DNA of 64,000 bases from an uncultured Clostridia bacterium (lineage in GTDB: Bacteria > Bacillota > Clostridia > Saccharofermentanales > Saccharofermentanaceae), in assembly GCA_946407705.1 (NCBI GenBank), contig CAMJPC010000009.1, forward strand, positions 1 to 64,000, in the 5' to 3' direction. Position 1 is the first letter of the stretch; every line of letters starts with the position of its first letter. The notes under the pieces were generated by a model that did not search any database, had not been told where the DNA came from, and worked only from the letters and a program-made list of their open reading frames with translations. Position numbers and translations under genes: made by a program. Shown piece by piece: positions 1 through 8,547 of this stretch.

Positions 1-1447
1 ACTGCATGTTGCAGACATCGTGCTTGTCGATGGTTCTTCTGATCTTCTCAACGTCGCTGACATTGACTTTGTCTGCAAGTGCGGGCATGTCATCCCAGTG
101 GAAGCATCCGGGAACGCGGGACTCGCATGTGATGATGTTCTTCAGAACAGGAAGTCTTGCTGCTTCAAGCTTTCCGGGCTCGCTGTCCTTGAGCTCAGGG
201 CAGATCTCGTTGATGATCTGGATGTAGTCGCAGTCCTTGAACTTGTCGATCATGACGAGCGTGCATGTATCAGACTGTCTGAGCAGATATTCGATCTCAT
301 GTATCTTGTATGCCGTGTTTACTGTTACGAGAACGCAACCGATCTTTGTTGCAGCCCAGAATGTCAGATACCACTGGGGTACGTTTGTAGCCCAGATAGC
401 GATGTGGTCACCCTTCTTGCAGCCCATTGCGAGGAATGCTCTTGCAAGGTTGTCGACGTCATTCCTGAACTCGGGATATGTTCTCGTATAGTCAAGTTCT
501 GTATATCTGAAAGCATACTGATTAGGGAAAAGCTCGCAGATCTTATCCAATACATCCGGGAATGTCAGGTCGATCAAAGTCTCCTTGGGCCAGGGATAGT
601 AGCCTGTTCCCCTTTTGTCAGACTGGAGCTCGATCTTCTGCTTGGGACGGTAAGTCTCCATGTAGCCTGCAAACTGGGGTACGACGATACCTGCACCTTC
701 AAGGTTCTTGGACCATCTGTAAACCCATTCGAGTGATACATATCCGATGTAATCGATAGCCTGGAGAGCGTCGAACATTTCCTTGAGGGGCATGTCGCCT
801 GCTCCCATGAGCTTATATGAGACCTTGCCGTCTACCATGACGGAGTCTTTTACGTGAACGTGCTTGATATACTCACCAAGGTTATTAACTGTCTCAACGG
901 GAGACTCACCCATAAATCTGTAAGGGTGATGCATATCCCAGAGAGCAGCGACCTTGCGGTTATTGATCTCGTCCAAGAGCTTCTTGAGCCTCTTTGTATC
1001 AGCATAAACGCCGTTAGTTTCGATAAGGAGAGTAACGTTCATCTCTTCAGCGTAAGGAATAAGCTCTCTGATGATGGAGATAACAACGTTGTCGTCGATC
1101 TCCTTTTCGGGAGCTGGATTGCGGTCGCCAAGTACGCGGATGAAAGACGTTCCGAGCTTATTTGCGAGCTCGATGTATGCCCTGATCTCGGCAATAGCCT
1201 TATCCTTTGTAGCCATGTCGTTTATAGGCTCACCGGATGAAAGGCACGGAATTGTTAGTTTTAGATCTTTTAGTTTTGCGATGGTCTTAGGTAGTTCTTT
1301 ATCTGTGAAAGGTGCTGCTTTGACTGAGAAGATATCCTGTCCCAGTCCTCTGATCTCGATTCCGTCAAAACCGAAATCCTTAGCCATTGAGTAGATTTCC
1401 TGCCAAGAGAAGTCCGGGCAAGCCAGTGTTGAAAAACATGTTTTCAT
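1..1447 (-). CDS. Sugar-phosphate isomerase-like TIM barrel fused to AMP-dependent acyl ligase (C-terminus beyond window)
   Basis: The frame is open from an ATG at 1447 to the window edge, giving 482 residues of a longer protein. Residues about 1-270 look like a xylose-isomerase/AP-endonuclease-2-type TIM barrel: it opens MKTCFSTLACPDFSWQEIY, and has HVHVKDS and a terminal SLEWVYRW metal-site-like segment. From about residue 305 the protein becomes the N-terminal part of an adenylate-forming acyl-CoA/acyl-acid ligase (LDYTRTYPEFRNDVDNLARA, then GDHIAIWATNVPQWY, then VLVTVNTAYK). The ATP-binding and C-terminal lid motifs lie outside the window. A GAGGTGG ribosome site precedes the start and a good promoter lies at 1479-1507, so it is probably transcribed apart from plsX upstream. 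The substrate of either half is unknown. The fusion is seen directly; a link to lipid or sugar-acid metabolism is inferred from the neighbours. Confidence 0.85.
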   Translation of the reverse strand, partial: MKTCFSTLACPDFSWQEIYSMAKDFGFDGIEIRGLGQDIFSVKAAPFTDKELPKTIAKLKDLKLTIPCLSSGEPINDMATKDKAIAEIRAYIELANKLGTSFIRVLGDRNPAPEKEIDDNVVISIIRELIPYAEEMNVTLLIETNGVYADTKRLKKLLDEINNRKVAALWDMHHPYRFMGESPVETVNNLGEYIKHVHVKDSVMVDGKVSYKLMGAGDMPLKEMFDALQAIDYIGYVSLEWVYRWSKNLEGAGIVVPQFAGYMETYRPKQKIELQSDKRGTGYYPWPKETLIDLTFPDVLDKICELFPNQYAFRYTELDYTRTYPEFRNDVDNLARAFLAMGCKKGDHIAIWATNVPQWYLTFWAATKIGCVLVTVNTAYKIHEIEYLLRQSDTCTLVMIDKFKDCDYIQIINEICPELKDSEPGKLEAARLPVLKNIITCESRVPGCFHWDDMPALADKVNVSDVEKIRRTIDKHDVCNMQ

Positions 1448-1478
1448 AAAACCACCTCACAAAATAAAGAATCGCTAA

Positions 1479-1507
1479 ATTATATCTTTTTAGGGATAAT
1501 TTGTAAA
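1479..1507 (-). promoter_or_regulatory. Sigma-A-type promoter of the TIM-barrel/AMP-ligase gene
   Basis: On the minus strand TTTACA (1502-1507) and TATAAT (1479-1484) are separated by exactly 17 bases. The ATG lies 31 bases downstream of the -10 box. Confidence 0.7.
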
Positions 1508-1514
1508 TCAAAAT

Positions 1515-1535
1515 ATGTCGACATTAAATCGACAT
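1515..1535 (-). terminator. Weak hairpin over the plsX stop codon
   Basis: Seven-base arms ATGTCGA and TCGACAT with a 7-base loop that contains the plsX TAA, followed by ATTTTGATTT. It may be a weak terminator or an operator just upstream of the next promoter. The T run is interrupted, so the call is tentative. Confidence 0.3.
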
Positions 1536-2474
1536 CATTGCCTGATTTATGCAGCTGTATATAGTATTGGAATCTGCCTTGCCGTGTGCTTTGACCACAT
1601 GCTTCCTTATACCCAGGATAACCGCACCGCCGTACTCATTGTACTGATACAGGCATTCATTCTCTTTTAGGACTTCCAAAGCTGCCTTCAGGCTCTCGCC
1701 GGATAGTCGCTCCTCCAGACCCTTTCGGATACTTTCGGAGACCAATGTACCTGCACTCTCATTACCTTTTAGCAAGGCATTGCCAACCAGACCTGTGGAA
1801 ACGGCGACATCAGTCTCACCCGTAAGGAGATTGTCGGGCTCTATATTACCGATAAAGTTAAGACCTGAACCTTTAAGCAGTTTAAATGCTTCGATAAGGG
1901 TCTCTGTACCTTTGCAGTCTTCCCTGCCGACGTTCATAAGAGCGACCTTGGGATTGTTTACGCCTCTTGATTCCATGAGCTTTGCACCCAGGATGCCGAA
2001 ACTTAACATTTCATCGGGCGAGGGCTCAAGTGACGATCCGCAGTCTACGAGGCAGACTCTGTCTTCGATGCCGTAAGGAAGCAGCGCAGCGAGCACAGGC
2101 CTTTTGCAGCCTGTCTCGAGACCGATCTTGATGACAGATGCGATTATCAATGCACCGGTATTACCTACGCTTACGACTGCTGCAGGTCCTTCTGATTTGG
2201 AAAGAGACTCAAGCGCAACAGGCATTGAATAATCTGCACCGGGTTTTGCTGCGAGCATAGGATTGTCTTCATTTGTGAGAACCGAGCCGCAGTCCTTAAA
2301 ATCAAACCTGTCCTTGAGGTCAGAATGCTTTTCGGCTACGCCTTCATACTCTGAAGCGGGACCCACGAACGTGATAAACAGATCGGCATTGTCTGAAAGC
2401 GCTCTGAAAGCGCCTTCACAGATCACCGATGCGGGATTATCGCCGCCTGAAAGGTCAAGGAATATCTTTTTCAC
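1524..2474 (-). CDS. plsX: Phosphate acyltransferase PlsX
   Basis: PlsX interconverts acyl-ACP and acyl-phosphate and supplies the acyl donor for glycerophospholipid synthesis in Gram-positive bacteria. Support: an N-terminal GGD motif (residues 10-12), VSVGNTGALI in place of the usual SAGNTGA, and ALMNVGREDCKG...FIGNIEPDNLL near the usual LLNIG..GN.E pattern. At 316 residues it is slightly short, and the common GGDHAP reads GGDNPA, so it is a divergent member. The start is GTG, overlapping the TGA of the FakA gene (GTGA), which indicates translational coupling. As the last gene of the FakB/FakA block, it fits a route from fatty acid through acyl-phosphate to acyl-ACP. Acting at the cytoplasmic membrane face is family knowledge. 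Confidence 0.88.
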   Translation of the reverse strand: MKKIFLDLSGGDNPASVICEGAFRALSDNADLFITFVGPASEYEGVAEKHSDLKDRFDFKDCGSVLTNEDNPMLAAKPGADYSMPVALESLSKSEGPAAVVSVGNTGALIIASVIKIGLETGCKRPVLAALLPYGIEDRVCLVDCGSSLEPSPDEMLSFGILGAKLMESRGVNNPKVALMNVGREDCKGTETLIEAFKLLKGSGLNFIGNIEPDNLLTGETDVAVSTGLVGNALLKGNESAGTLVSESIRKGLEERLSGESLKAALEVLKENECLYQYNEYGGAVILGIRKHVVKAHGKADSNTIYSCINQAMMSI

Positions 2475-4087
2475 TGATAGAGTACCACCAGATCATATAT
2501 GCCCTGTCCGCCGTATGCCGCTGATATCTCAGCATCGGGGCAGGATTTCTTTATGCCGGTTATGTTGCCCTGAACATGGGTAACAAGGACGTCCGTGGAG
2601 GTAAATACCGTTACGGACTCAATGTCTTCGATTCCGGGAACATGCTTAGTAAGCTCGATGAGTGCCGTGATAGCGTCGGATGAGCTGCAGACGATTATGT
2701 CGTCATCGACCACGCCGATATGATCGCCGGCTTTTACTTCAACGCCGTTATAAACGCCGGACTTGTCTGCAACTGAGACAAAACCCGTGTGAACATCCTT
2801 GATGGAATCGATCATAGTCTTCTCGATTATCTCGTAAGAAGCCGAAGGATCGATTAAGGAAAGTGCGCAATAGCCTTCCGCCATTGACTTGGTGGGAACG
2901 ATATGAAGAACCGAATCAGTCAGGAGTTCTCTGACCTTCTCGGCCGTCATTATGATGTTCTTATTGTTGGGAAGCAGGATAACGTGCTTAGCGGAAGCCT
3001 TTTTGCATGCGTCGAGCATGTTCTGCACGGAAACATTATCGGACTGCCCTCCCCTGATTATCTGCTTTACGCCCAAAGACTTATAGAGTTCTTCCATGCC
3101 GTCTCCGTCAGCTACTGCAACAATGGCGCAGTCCTGGGTAGCCGTAAGGAAGTTCTCGTGGTGCTGGACCGTCATGTTCTCGATCTTGAGCTTGGTAAAC
3201 TCACCATATTTATGGAAATAAGCCAGAATTTCCTCAGGCTTCAATGTGTGGATATGGATCTTGAGGTCACATCCGTCCTGAACGAGAACGAGAGAATTGC
3301 CAAAGCTCGACATATCGATACGGACTGTATCAGAATTGAAACTTGCGAGCTTGTCCTTTTCGATCTTCAATATGAGCTCGGTGCAGTAGCCAAACTGCTC
3401 ATCATCTGAAGAAGCACCGAGTGTTCCGTTATTGGAGAAAGTAGGCTTTAATGACTCAAATTCCGAGAAATCATACTCGAAATCGTCGTCCAATGCTGAA
3501 AGCATACCTGTTACCAGGCAGAGGAATCCCATTCCGCCGCTGTCCAAGACATCGTACTCCTTAAGGATCGGGAGCTTGTCGGGTGTGTGCTTTAATGACT
3601 CAGAAGCGCCTTCAACGACGTTCTTCATGAAGTCTTTTACGGTCGTGTCTTCATCAAATGCATCTTCAGCGTCTTCCTGTGCTTCCCTGCATACTGTAAG
3701 GAAAGTGCCTTCCACAGGATCTGCGACCGAAGAATAAGCTGATTGTGTACCTGAGATGAATGCACCGTCAAGGTTGCCCGGATCGAGTTCGGTCTCATCT
3801 CTCAAAGCCTTGAGGAATCCTTTGAGCCACTGCGAAAGGATAACGCCTGAATTACCCTGTGAATTCATGAGCGCGCTCTTATAAAGAGCATCGAAATCTT
3901 CGGGTTCAAGGTCCCTGTCACCGATCTCCATGAGGACTTTTACGATGCCTGACATCGTCTTGTCCATATTGGTTCCCGTATCGCCGTCAGGGATCGGGAA
4001 AACGTTCATGTCATTTAGTGTCTGCTTGTTTTCCAGGATGTTCTTGCTGCCTGCAAGAAGCATCTTCTTGATTACGCTAATTTCCAT
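2471..4087 (-). CDS. fakA: Fatty acid kinase catalytic subunit FakA (YloV/DAK2 family)
   Basis: FakA phosphorylates FakB-bound fatty acid to acyl-phosphate using ATP. The 538-residue length fits the family. The N-terminal DhaL/DAK2 nucleotide domain is plain: NVFPIPDGDTGTNM (about 28-41, the Mg-ATP aspartates), then NSQGNSGVILSQWLKGF and LDSGGMGFL. The rest is the DAK2-associated middle domain and a DegV-like C-terminal domain. It overlaps the upstream FakB gene by 11 bases and is followed by plsX with a GTGA overlap, so the three are surely one transcript. Function is family knowledge, and the gene order agrees with it. Confidence 0.92.
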   Translation of the reverse strand: MEISVIKKMLLAGSKNILENKQTLNDMNVFPIPDGDTGTNMDKTMSGIVKVLMEIGDRDLEPEDFDALYKSALMNSQGNSGVILSQWLKGFLKALRDETELDPGNLDGAFISGTQSAYSSVADPVEGTFLTVCREAQEDAEDAFDEDTTVKDFMKNVVEGASESLKHTPDKLPILKEYDVLDSGGMGFLCLVTGMLSALDDDFEYDFSEFESLKPTFSNNGTLGASSDDEQFGYCTELILKIEKDKLASFNSDTVRIDMSSFGNSLVLVQDGCDLKIHIHTLKPEEILAYFHKYGEFTKLKIENMTVQHHENFLTATQDCAIVAVADGDGMEELYKSLGVKQIIRGGQSDNVSVQNMLDACKKASAKHVILLPNNKNIIMTAEKVRELLTDSVLHIVPTKSMAEGYCALSLIDPSASYEIIEKTMIDSIKDVHTGFVSVADKSGVYNGVEVKAGDHIGVVDDDIIVCSSSDAITALIELTKHVPGIEDIESVTVFTSTDVLVTHVQGNITGIKKSCPDAEISAAYGGQGIYDLVVLYQ

Positions 4088-4967
4088 TTAACTGTTCCTT
4101 TTTGTGTTTACCGCAGTAGAACACGATTATAGTTCCGGGGCCTACGGAAGCACCGACGATCGGGCCAATAACATAGAGGCTCGTTTCAGCTCCGGGTATG
4201 AGTTCCTTTATCTTTTCCGCAACCACATTCGCAGAAGCCTCATCATCGGCATGGCCGATATAGATGGTCTGAGAAAGCGGATCGGTTATATATTGCGCAG
4301 TCATGGCAGCGAGCTCGAAAAGTGATGACTTTCTGCCCTTTACCTTCTTGACTGCCAGATTGTGACCTTCAAGATCTGATATAAGAATCGGTTTTACGGA
4401 GAAAAGATTGCCGAAGAAAGCAGAAGAAGCGGTAACGCGTCCTGCAGCCTTGAGGTAATCCAGATTCTCGACTGTGCCGTACTGGTTAAAGAAAAGCTTG
4501 TTGTCTTCAATCCATGCGGCAGTATCTTCCAAAGACTTGCCCTCGTCTCTCATCTGTGCTGCCTTGATGGCCATTGAGCCCTGTCCCAGGCCGCTGATAA
4601 GAGAATCGATGCATATAATCTTCCTGCCCGGGAAGTCGGTCCTGAATTCGCCTGCCAAAACGTTCGCAGTATTAACTGAACCGGAAAGTCCTGATGAGCA
4701 AGCAATGTACAGGATGTCCTCACCTTTCGAGAGATGTTCTCTGAACTTCTCATCAAAGGTCTTAAAGGGAACCTGGACAGTCTTATATCTTTTGCCGCTT
4801 CTCATGGAATCGTAGAAATCCTTGGAGGAAATCTCATCCCAGTCGAGTGAAGCCCTGAAGATCTTGTCCTCAAGAGAGAACTCCATCTTGCAGTAATCAA
4901 TGGAATACTTCTCACGAAGTTCTTTTGAAAGATCGCTTGTGGAATCAGTGATGACGGCAAAGCTCAT
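4077..4967 (-). CDS. DegV-family fatty-acid-binding protein (FakB-type)
   Basis: DegV/FakB proteins hold a fatty acid in a deep tunnel and present its carboxylate to FakA. Family signatures are AVITDSTSDL at the N-terminus, CSSGLSGS in the carboxylate-binding region, and YLKAAGRVT. The 296-residue length is standard. The start has a strong AAGGAGG site 8 bases upstream. It directly precedes and overlaps fakA. A second copy lies at 5938-6867, so the pair may differ in chain preference, as multiple FakB proteins do in known species; that is inference. Confidence 0.9.
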   Translation of the reverse strand: MSFAVITDSTSDLSKELREKYSIDYCKMEFSLEDKIFRASLDWDEISSKDFYDSMRSGKRYKTVQVPFKTFDEKFREHLSKGEDILYIACSSGLSGSVNTANVLAGEFRTDFPGRKIICIDSLISGLGQGSMAIKAAQMRDEGKSLEDTAAWIEDNKLFFNQYGTVENLDYLKAAGRVTASSAFFGNLFSVKPILISDLEGHNLAVKKVKGRKSSLFELAAMTAQYITDPLSQTIYIGHADDEASANVVAEKIKELIPGAETSLYVIGPIVGASVGPGTIIVFYCGKHKKEQLNGN

Positions 4968-4984
4968 AGTGGTCCTCCTTCCCT

Positions 4985-5941
4985 TTAACCGTTAAGGAAC
5001 TGTGTAACTTCCTGATCGTACTTCTCCAAGTTTACTATTCTTAAGTGCGAATGTGCACCATGATCGAACCAAACGAACTTCTTTTTCGCGCTTCCGCAAG
5101 CGTTATAGATAAGTTCGAAATCATCGGGGCTGTTGCTCTTGTCCTCTCTTCCGCACAGGAAAAGTGCAGGAACTTCAACCTTCTTGATTTCTTCTATCGG
5201 CTTGTTCTTGAAAACGTTTACTCCGGCAAGTTTCTTATAAAGCATGGCCATCTGAATGCATACGGGGAAAGTGGGCTTTCCGTGGTTCTTCGTTCTCATT
5301 AAAAGAACTTTGTAGAAAGCACTGTACGGACCTTCAAGGATGATCCCCTTGAGGTAAGCCTGGTGGGCTGCAGCAACATAGATAGCCTGAGCAGAGCCTA
5401 CGCAGATGCCGTGGATGTAGAACTCGTTAATGCCGTACTTTTCGTGGATATGATCGATCCAAAGACCGGCATCCTCTCCTTCTTTCATTCCGGCGGTCGT
5501 ATAAATGCCTTCGCTTAAGCCGCAGGCGCGCGGGTCAACAACGATGACATTGCATCCTGCTTTTTGGAATACTTCCGCGAAATAGTAGCAGTAGAGCACG
5601 GTTTCAGCTCTTCCTGCCAATATCAGAACGGCACGGTCGTATCCGAAATTGAAATACTCGCCCTTAAGCTTAAGCCCGTCCCTGCTCGTTATTTCAATAT
5701 CTTCCTTATATGAAGCGTTCTCTTCTCCCCACTTCATTCCGGTATCGAACATAACGGAATGCTCCGCGTTCTCGGGGCAGCTGTTGCCTCTTGCCCACTT
5801 ATCCGGAGAAGTACGGATAAACATTTCGGAGTATTGCTTTTTAGCAATACCCCAAACGTATACCCACATGAATATGAATCCGCTGAGCGCTATGAATAAG
5901 ACGATCGCGGCAATGAAAAGAATTACCTGAACCGGCGTCAT
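4985..5941 (-). CDS. Membrane-anchored alpha/beta hydrolase with a cysteine nucleophile position
   Basis: A 318-residue protein with one N-terminal membrane segment (about 6-31) followed by an alpha/beta-hydrolase domain. The nucleophile elbow reads IHGICVGSA, so the usual Ser of GxSxG is Cys (about residue 180, codon TGC). The acid (D in FLCGREDKSN, about 267) and the histidine (FDHGAHSH, about 297) are present. A Cys-His-Asp triad occurs in dienelactone hydrolase, but the overall family here looks more like YqkD-type peptidase/esterase proteins. The start overlaps the preceding FakB stop (ATGA). Context suggests a lipid ester or thioester substrate; activity is unproven. Confidence 0.75.
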   Translation of the reverse strand: MTPVQVILFIAAIVLFIALSGFIFMWVYVWGIAKKQYSEMFIRTSPDKWARGNSCPENAEHSVMFDTGMKWGEENASYKEDIEITSRDGLKLKGEYFNFGYDRAVLILAGRAETVLYCYYFAEVFQKAGCNVIVVDPRACGLSEGIYTTAGMKEGEDAGLWIDHIHEKYGINEFYIHGICVGSAQAIYVAAAHQAYLKGIILEGPYSAFYKVLLMRTKNHGKPTFPVCIQMAMLYKKLAGVNVFKNKPIEEIKKVEVPALFLCGREDKSNSPDDFELIYNACGSAKKKFVWFDHGAHSHLRIVNLEKYDQEVTQFLNG

Positions 5942-6867
5942 AATCCTGCTTTAACTTCGTTGAAGATCTTTGTCTCTTCGACAAGACCTTCGGAGATTTC
6001 ATTTCCGAGATAGAAAGCTACGATCATGCCGGGGCCGATAGCTGTTCCGTTAGCCATGTTAACACGTGTGGCAATGATCTCTTCAGGGTGGAATGTCTCT
6101 TTGATGAGATCCTGCATCTGGATCCACTGAGCCTTACGATATGTGTGTGAAACGAAGATTCTCTTCGGATTGGGTTCGATGGTCCTCTTCATGTATTCGA
6201 TGGATGCAGCGAACATCTTTTTATAACCTGTGACCTTGCCCATAACGGTATTCATACCCTTACGGTCGCACTCAGCCATAGGCTTGATGTTGATGAGACC
6301 GCCCATGAATGCAGCGATGTTGGATACACGGCCGGATCTCTTGAGGAAGTTGAGGTCATCAACTGTACCCATCTGGTGAACTCTGTACTTGTTCACGTTA
6401 AGCCATTCAGCGATTTCTTCCATGGACTTGCCCTGCTGCTTCATTTCGCCAGCATAAGAAACGAGAAGGCCTAAACCGCCTGAATATCTGACGGAGTCAA
6501 CTACGATGATCTTTCTGTCAGGATACTTCTCCATCATCTTATCTGCAGCGATCTTGCACTGACCGTAAGTTCCAGAAAGAGCGGATGAAAGTGAAATATT
6601 GAGGATGTCATAACCCTGCTTGAGATACTTCTCGAAGAACTCTTCCTGAAGCTCGATATTCTTGATGCCTGTAGTATAGATGGCATCCTTAGTCATGCTT
6701 CCATAGTATTCGTCAGGACTCATAAGCTCCCAGTCAAGAGTGGAATCCTCTTTCTTTCCGTCAGGAAGAATAACGATTCCAGGAAGATAATCGGTAATGC
6801 CGAATCTTTCTCTGAGATCCTTTGTCAGGTCCGTAGAACTGTCTGTAAGAATTACAAAATCACCCAT
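5938..6867 (-). CDS. DegV-family fatty-acid-binding protein (FakB-type), second copy
   Basis: A 309-residue DegV/FakB protein: VILTDSSTDLTKDL at the N-terminus, ISLSSALSGTYGQ in the ligand region, and LNFLKRSGRVSN. It is clearly paralogous to the protein at 4077-4967 but not near-identical to it. An AAGGAG site precedes the ATG. It follows the free acyl carrier protein gene and overlaps the Cys-hydrolase gene by 4 bases. Role: fatty-acid carrier for FakA (family knowledge). Confidence 0.9.
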   Translation of the reverse strand: MGDFVILTDSSTDLTKDLRERFGITDYLPGIVILPDGKKEDSTLDWELMSPDEYYGSMTKDAIYTTGIKNIELQEEFFEKYLKQGYDILNISLSSALSGTYGQCKIAADKMMEKYPDRKIIVVDSVRYSGGLGLLVSYAGEMKQQGKSMEEIAEWLNVNKYRVHQMGTVDDLNFLKRSGRVSNIAAFMGGLINIKPMAECDRKGMNTVMGKVTGYKKMFAASIEYMKRTIEPNPKRIFVSHTYRKAQWIQMQDLIKETFHPEEIIATRVNMANGTAIGPGMIVAFYLGNEISEGLVEETKIFNEVKAGL

Positions 6868-6893
6868 TTTAATACTCCTTTATAGTTATTTGT

Positions 6894-7142
6894 TTATTGA
6901 TTTTTTGCTTGTTCAATTGCTTTGATGACGTCTCCGACAGTCTGGAAAGCTGAAGAACCGGTCAGATCAAGGCGGACTTTCATCTTTTCCTCGATGTTCA
7001 TCATGATGACGACGAAAGATACGGAATCCATGTCAAGATCCTTAAGAGGTGTATCTTCCGTTATTGCTGAGAGCGGGGTGTCAAATTCGCGGTTCATAGA
7101 CTTATAACTGTCATAGATGACAGAGTAGAGTTCTTCAAGCAT
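6894..7142 (-). CDS. Acyl carrier protein
   Basis: An 82-residue acidic acyl carrier protein. The phosphopantetheine attachment site is the Ser in LDMDSVSFV (about residue 40), a variant of the DSL motif. I place the start at the ATG at 7142, which has an AAGGGGAA ribosome site; a longer reading from 7163 would begin inside the upstream gene's coding end. The ATG overlaps the end of the PlsC gene (ATGCTTGA). The divergent DSV motif and the position between a PlsC and a FakB gene suggest a dedicated carrier of this operon rather than the housekeeping AcpP; that is inference. Confidence 0.88.
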   Translation of the reverse strand: MLEELYSVIYDSYKSMNREFDTPLSAITEDTPLKDLDMDSVSFVVIMMNIEEKMKVRLDLTGSSAFQTVGDVIKAIEQAKNQ

Positions 7143-8547
7143 TTTTCTGTTCCCCTTCCGCATGTTTACCGGACTTCTTCTCGGCAGCTTCCTTGATCTG
7201 CTCGTTAACGCGCTCGAGATTGGCCTTCATCTGCTTTCTTGTTTCCTTTACTTCCCTGTTGAATTTAGGTGAAGATTCGCGGATCGCGATATGTTTCAAC
7301 TCGGTAAGTTTCTTGTAAAGTACTTCATTAGCTAGATTAACTGAGTTATTATCAGCCTTTTTAAAGGCACTGTCAAATTTAATCAATTCACCTATTACGT
7401 ACACTTGCTTCCTGAAAGGCTTATATGTCGTATGCATATAAACAGGTGCCACGGGAACTCCTGTCATAAGGGCCAGCATGACCGCACCGCTCATGAATGG
7501 GAGAAGATCGTCATCGTAGTTCATGTGGCCTTCAGGGAAAACAACAAGCGGTATATCATCCTTCAGGCATTCCATGCATGTCCTTATGGCACCCCAGTCA
7601 AAACCCGAACGGTCAAGCAGTATGCAGCCCATCGTCTTCTCGAAAAAGCCCCAGGACTTATTGATGTCAGCTACATCCTGAGCGGCAATGCATCTTGGAG
7701 AGAGCTTGAAAAAGACGTAGTACATGAAAGGAGCATCGATCCACCAGGAATGGTTGCTGACCAGAAGCATGCCCTTCTGTCTTAATCTGGTTCCTCTTGC
7801 CATTCCGTTTTCGTAAACGTACTTAGGGTGCATGAAAGCCCAGATAGCGGGATAAGCAGTGATCTTAACAAAGTTGTAGAGGAAGTTAGAATGTTTGTAC
7901 TTCTTTGGCTTTTTGCCTTCGGCTTCGTAGAAGTTTTCAAGATAGAACTGTCTGTAGCTCTCGATCGTATCGTAAAGGTCCTTGGTCAATGTCCTGGACT
8001 GATCCTGAAGATTCTCCTCTTTGATCAGATAATTGTCCGGGAAAATGGGTTCGCCGATAAACATTTTGTCTCTCTTGCCGGGGCCTATCTTACCGTTGTG
8101 ATAAACAGGAATGATCGGAGCGCCTGAGCCTAAACTCATAAGAGCTGCAGCCTGACCGAATTCCAGGAGCTTACCTTCAGTCTCGATATGACCTTCAGGG
8201 AAAATCAGAATGTTCTTGCCGTCTTTTAACAGCTTGACTGCTTTGTTGACGGCATCCATGTTGCCGCTTACTGCATCTACCCTAATGACGCCCATGGCTT
8301 TTACGAGGAAAGTCAGGACCGGATTGTAGTCATAGAACTTCGCGGAAACGAGTACAAAGAACCGTCTTCCCGGGAAAGCCAGAAGCGCACAAACATAATC
8401 AAGAAATGATGTGTGATTCAGGGCGGCGATTATTGGTCCTTTATAATCAAGCTTCTTTTTTGCACGCAGGAAATATCTCTTTACATTGAAAAAGAGTAAT
8501 GCGGGAATAATGCTTGTGATAATTAAGAACCATCTTACAAGGAACAT
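7135..8547 (-). CDS. Tandem (double) PlsC-type acyltransferase
   Basis: A 470-residue protein with two lysophosphatidate-acyltransferase (PlsC) domains. Domain 1 has a membrane segment (about 5-20), the HX4D motif in NHTSFLD (about 44-50) and FPEGH (about 116-120). Domain 2 has NHSWWID (about 265-271) and FPEGH (about 337-341). Both motif pairs are intact, so both halves may be active. PlsC enzymes move an acyl group from acyl-ACP or acyl-CoA to a lysolipid. The C-terminus is Lys/Glu-rich. The ATG overlaps the preceding TGA (TGATG). With a fused ligase-carrier upstream and an ACP downstream, this looks like a two-step acylation enzyme; the acceptor is unknown. Confidence 0.88.
   Translation of the reverse strand: MFLVRWFLIITSIIPALLFFNVKRYFLRAKKKLDYKGPIIAALNHTSFLDYVCALLAFPGRRFFVLVSAKFYDYNPVLTFLVKAMGVIRVDAVSGNMDAVNKAVKLLKDGKNILIFPEGHIETEGKLLEFGQAAALMSLGSGAPIIPVYHNGKIGPGKRDKMFIGEPIFPDNYLIKEENLQDQSRTLTKDLYDTIESYRQFYLENFYEAEGKKPKKYKHSNFLYNFVKITAYPAIWAFMHPKYVYENGMARGTRLRQKGMLLVSNHSWWIDAPFMYYVFFKLSPRCIAAQDVADINKSWGFFEKTMGCILLDRSGFDWGAIRTCMECLKDDIPLVVFPEGHMNYDDDLLPFMSGAVMLALMTGVPVAPVYMHTTYKPFRKQVYVIGELIKFDSAFKKADNNSVNLANEVLYKKLTELKHIAIRESSPKFNREVKETRKQMKANLERVNEQIKEAAEKKSGKHAEGEQKNA

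Noticed and set aside
20-1394. Long plus-strand open frames across 20-736 and 854-1394
   Set aside because: They are antisense to the TIM-barrel/AMP-ligase gene, have no ribosome sites and show no recognisable domain.
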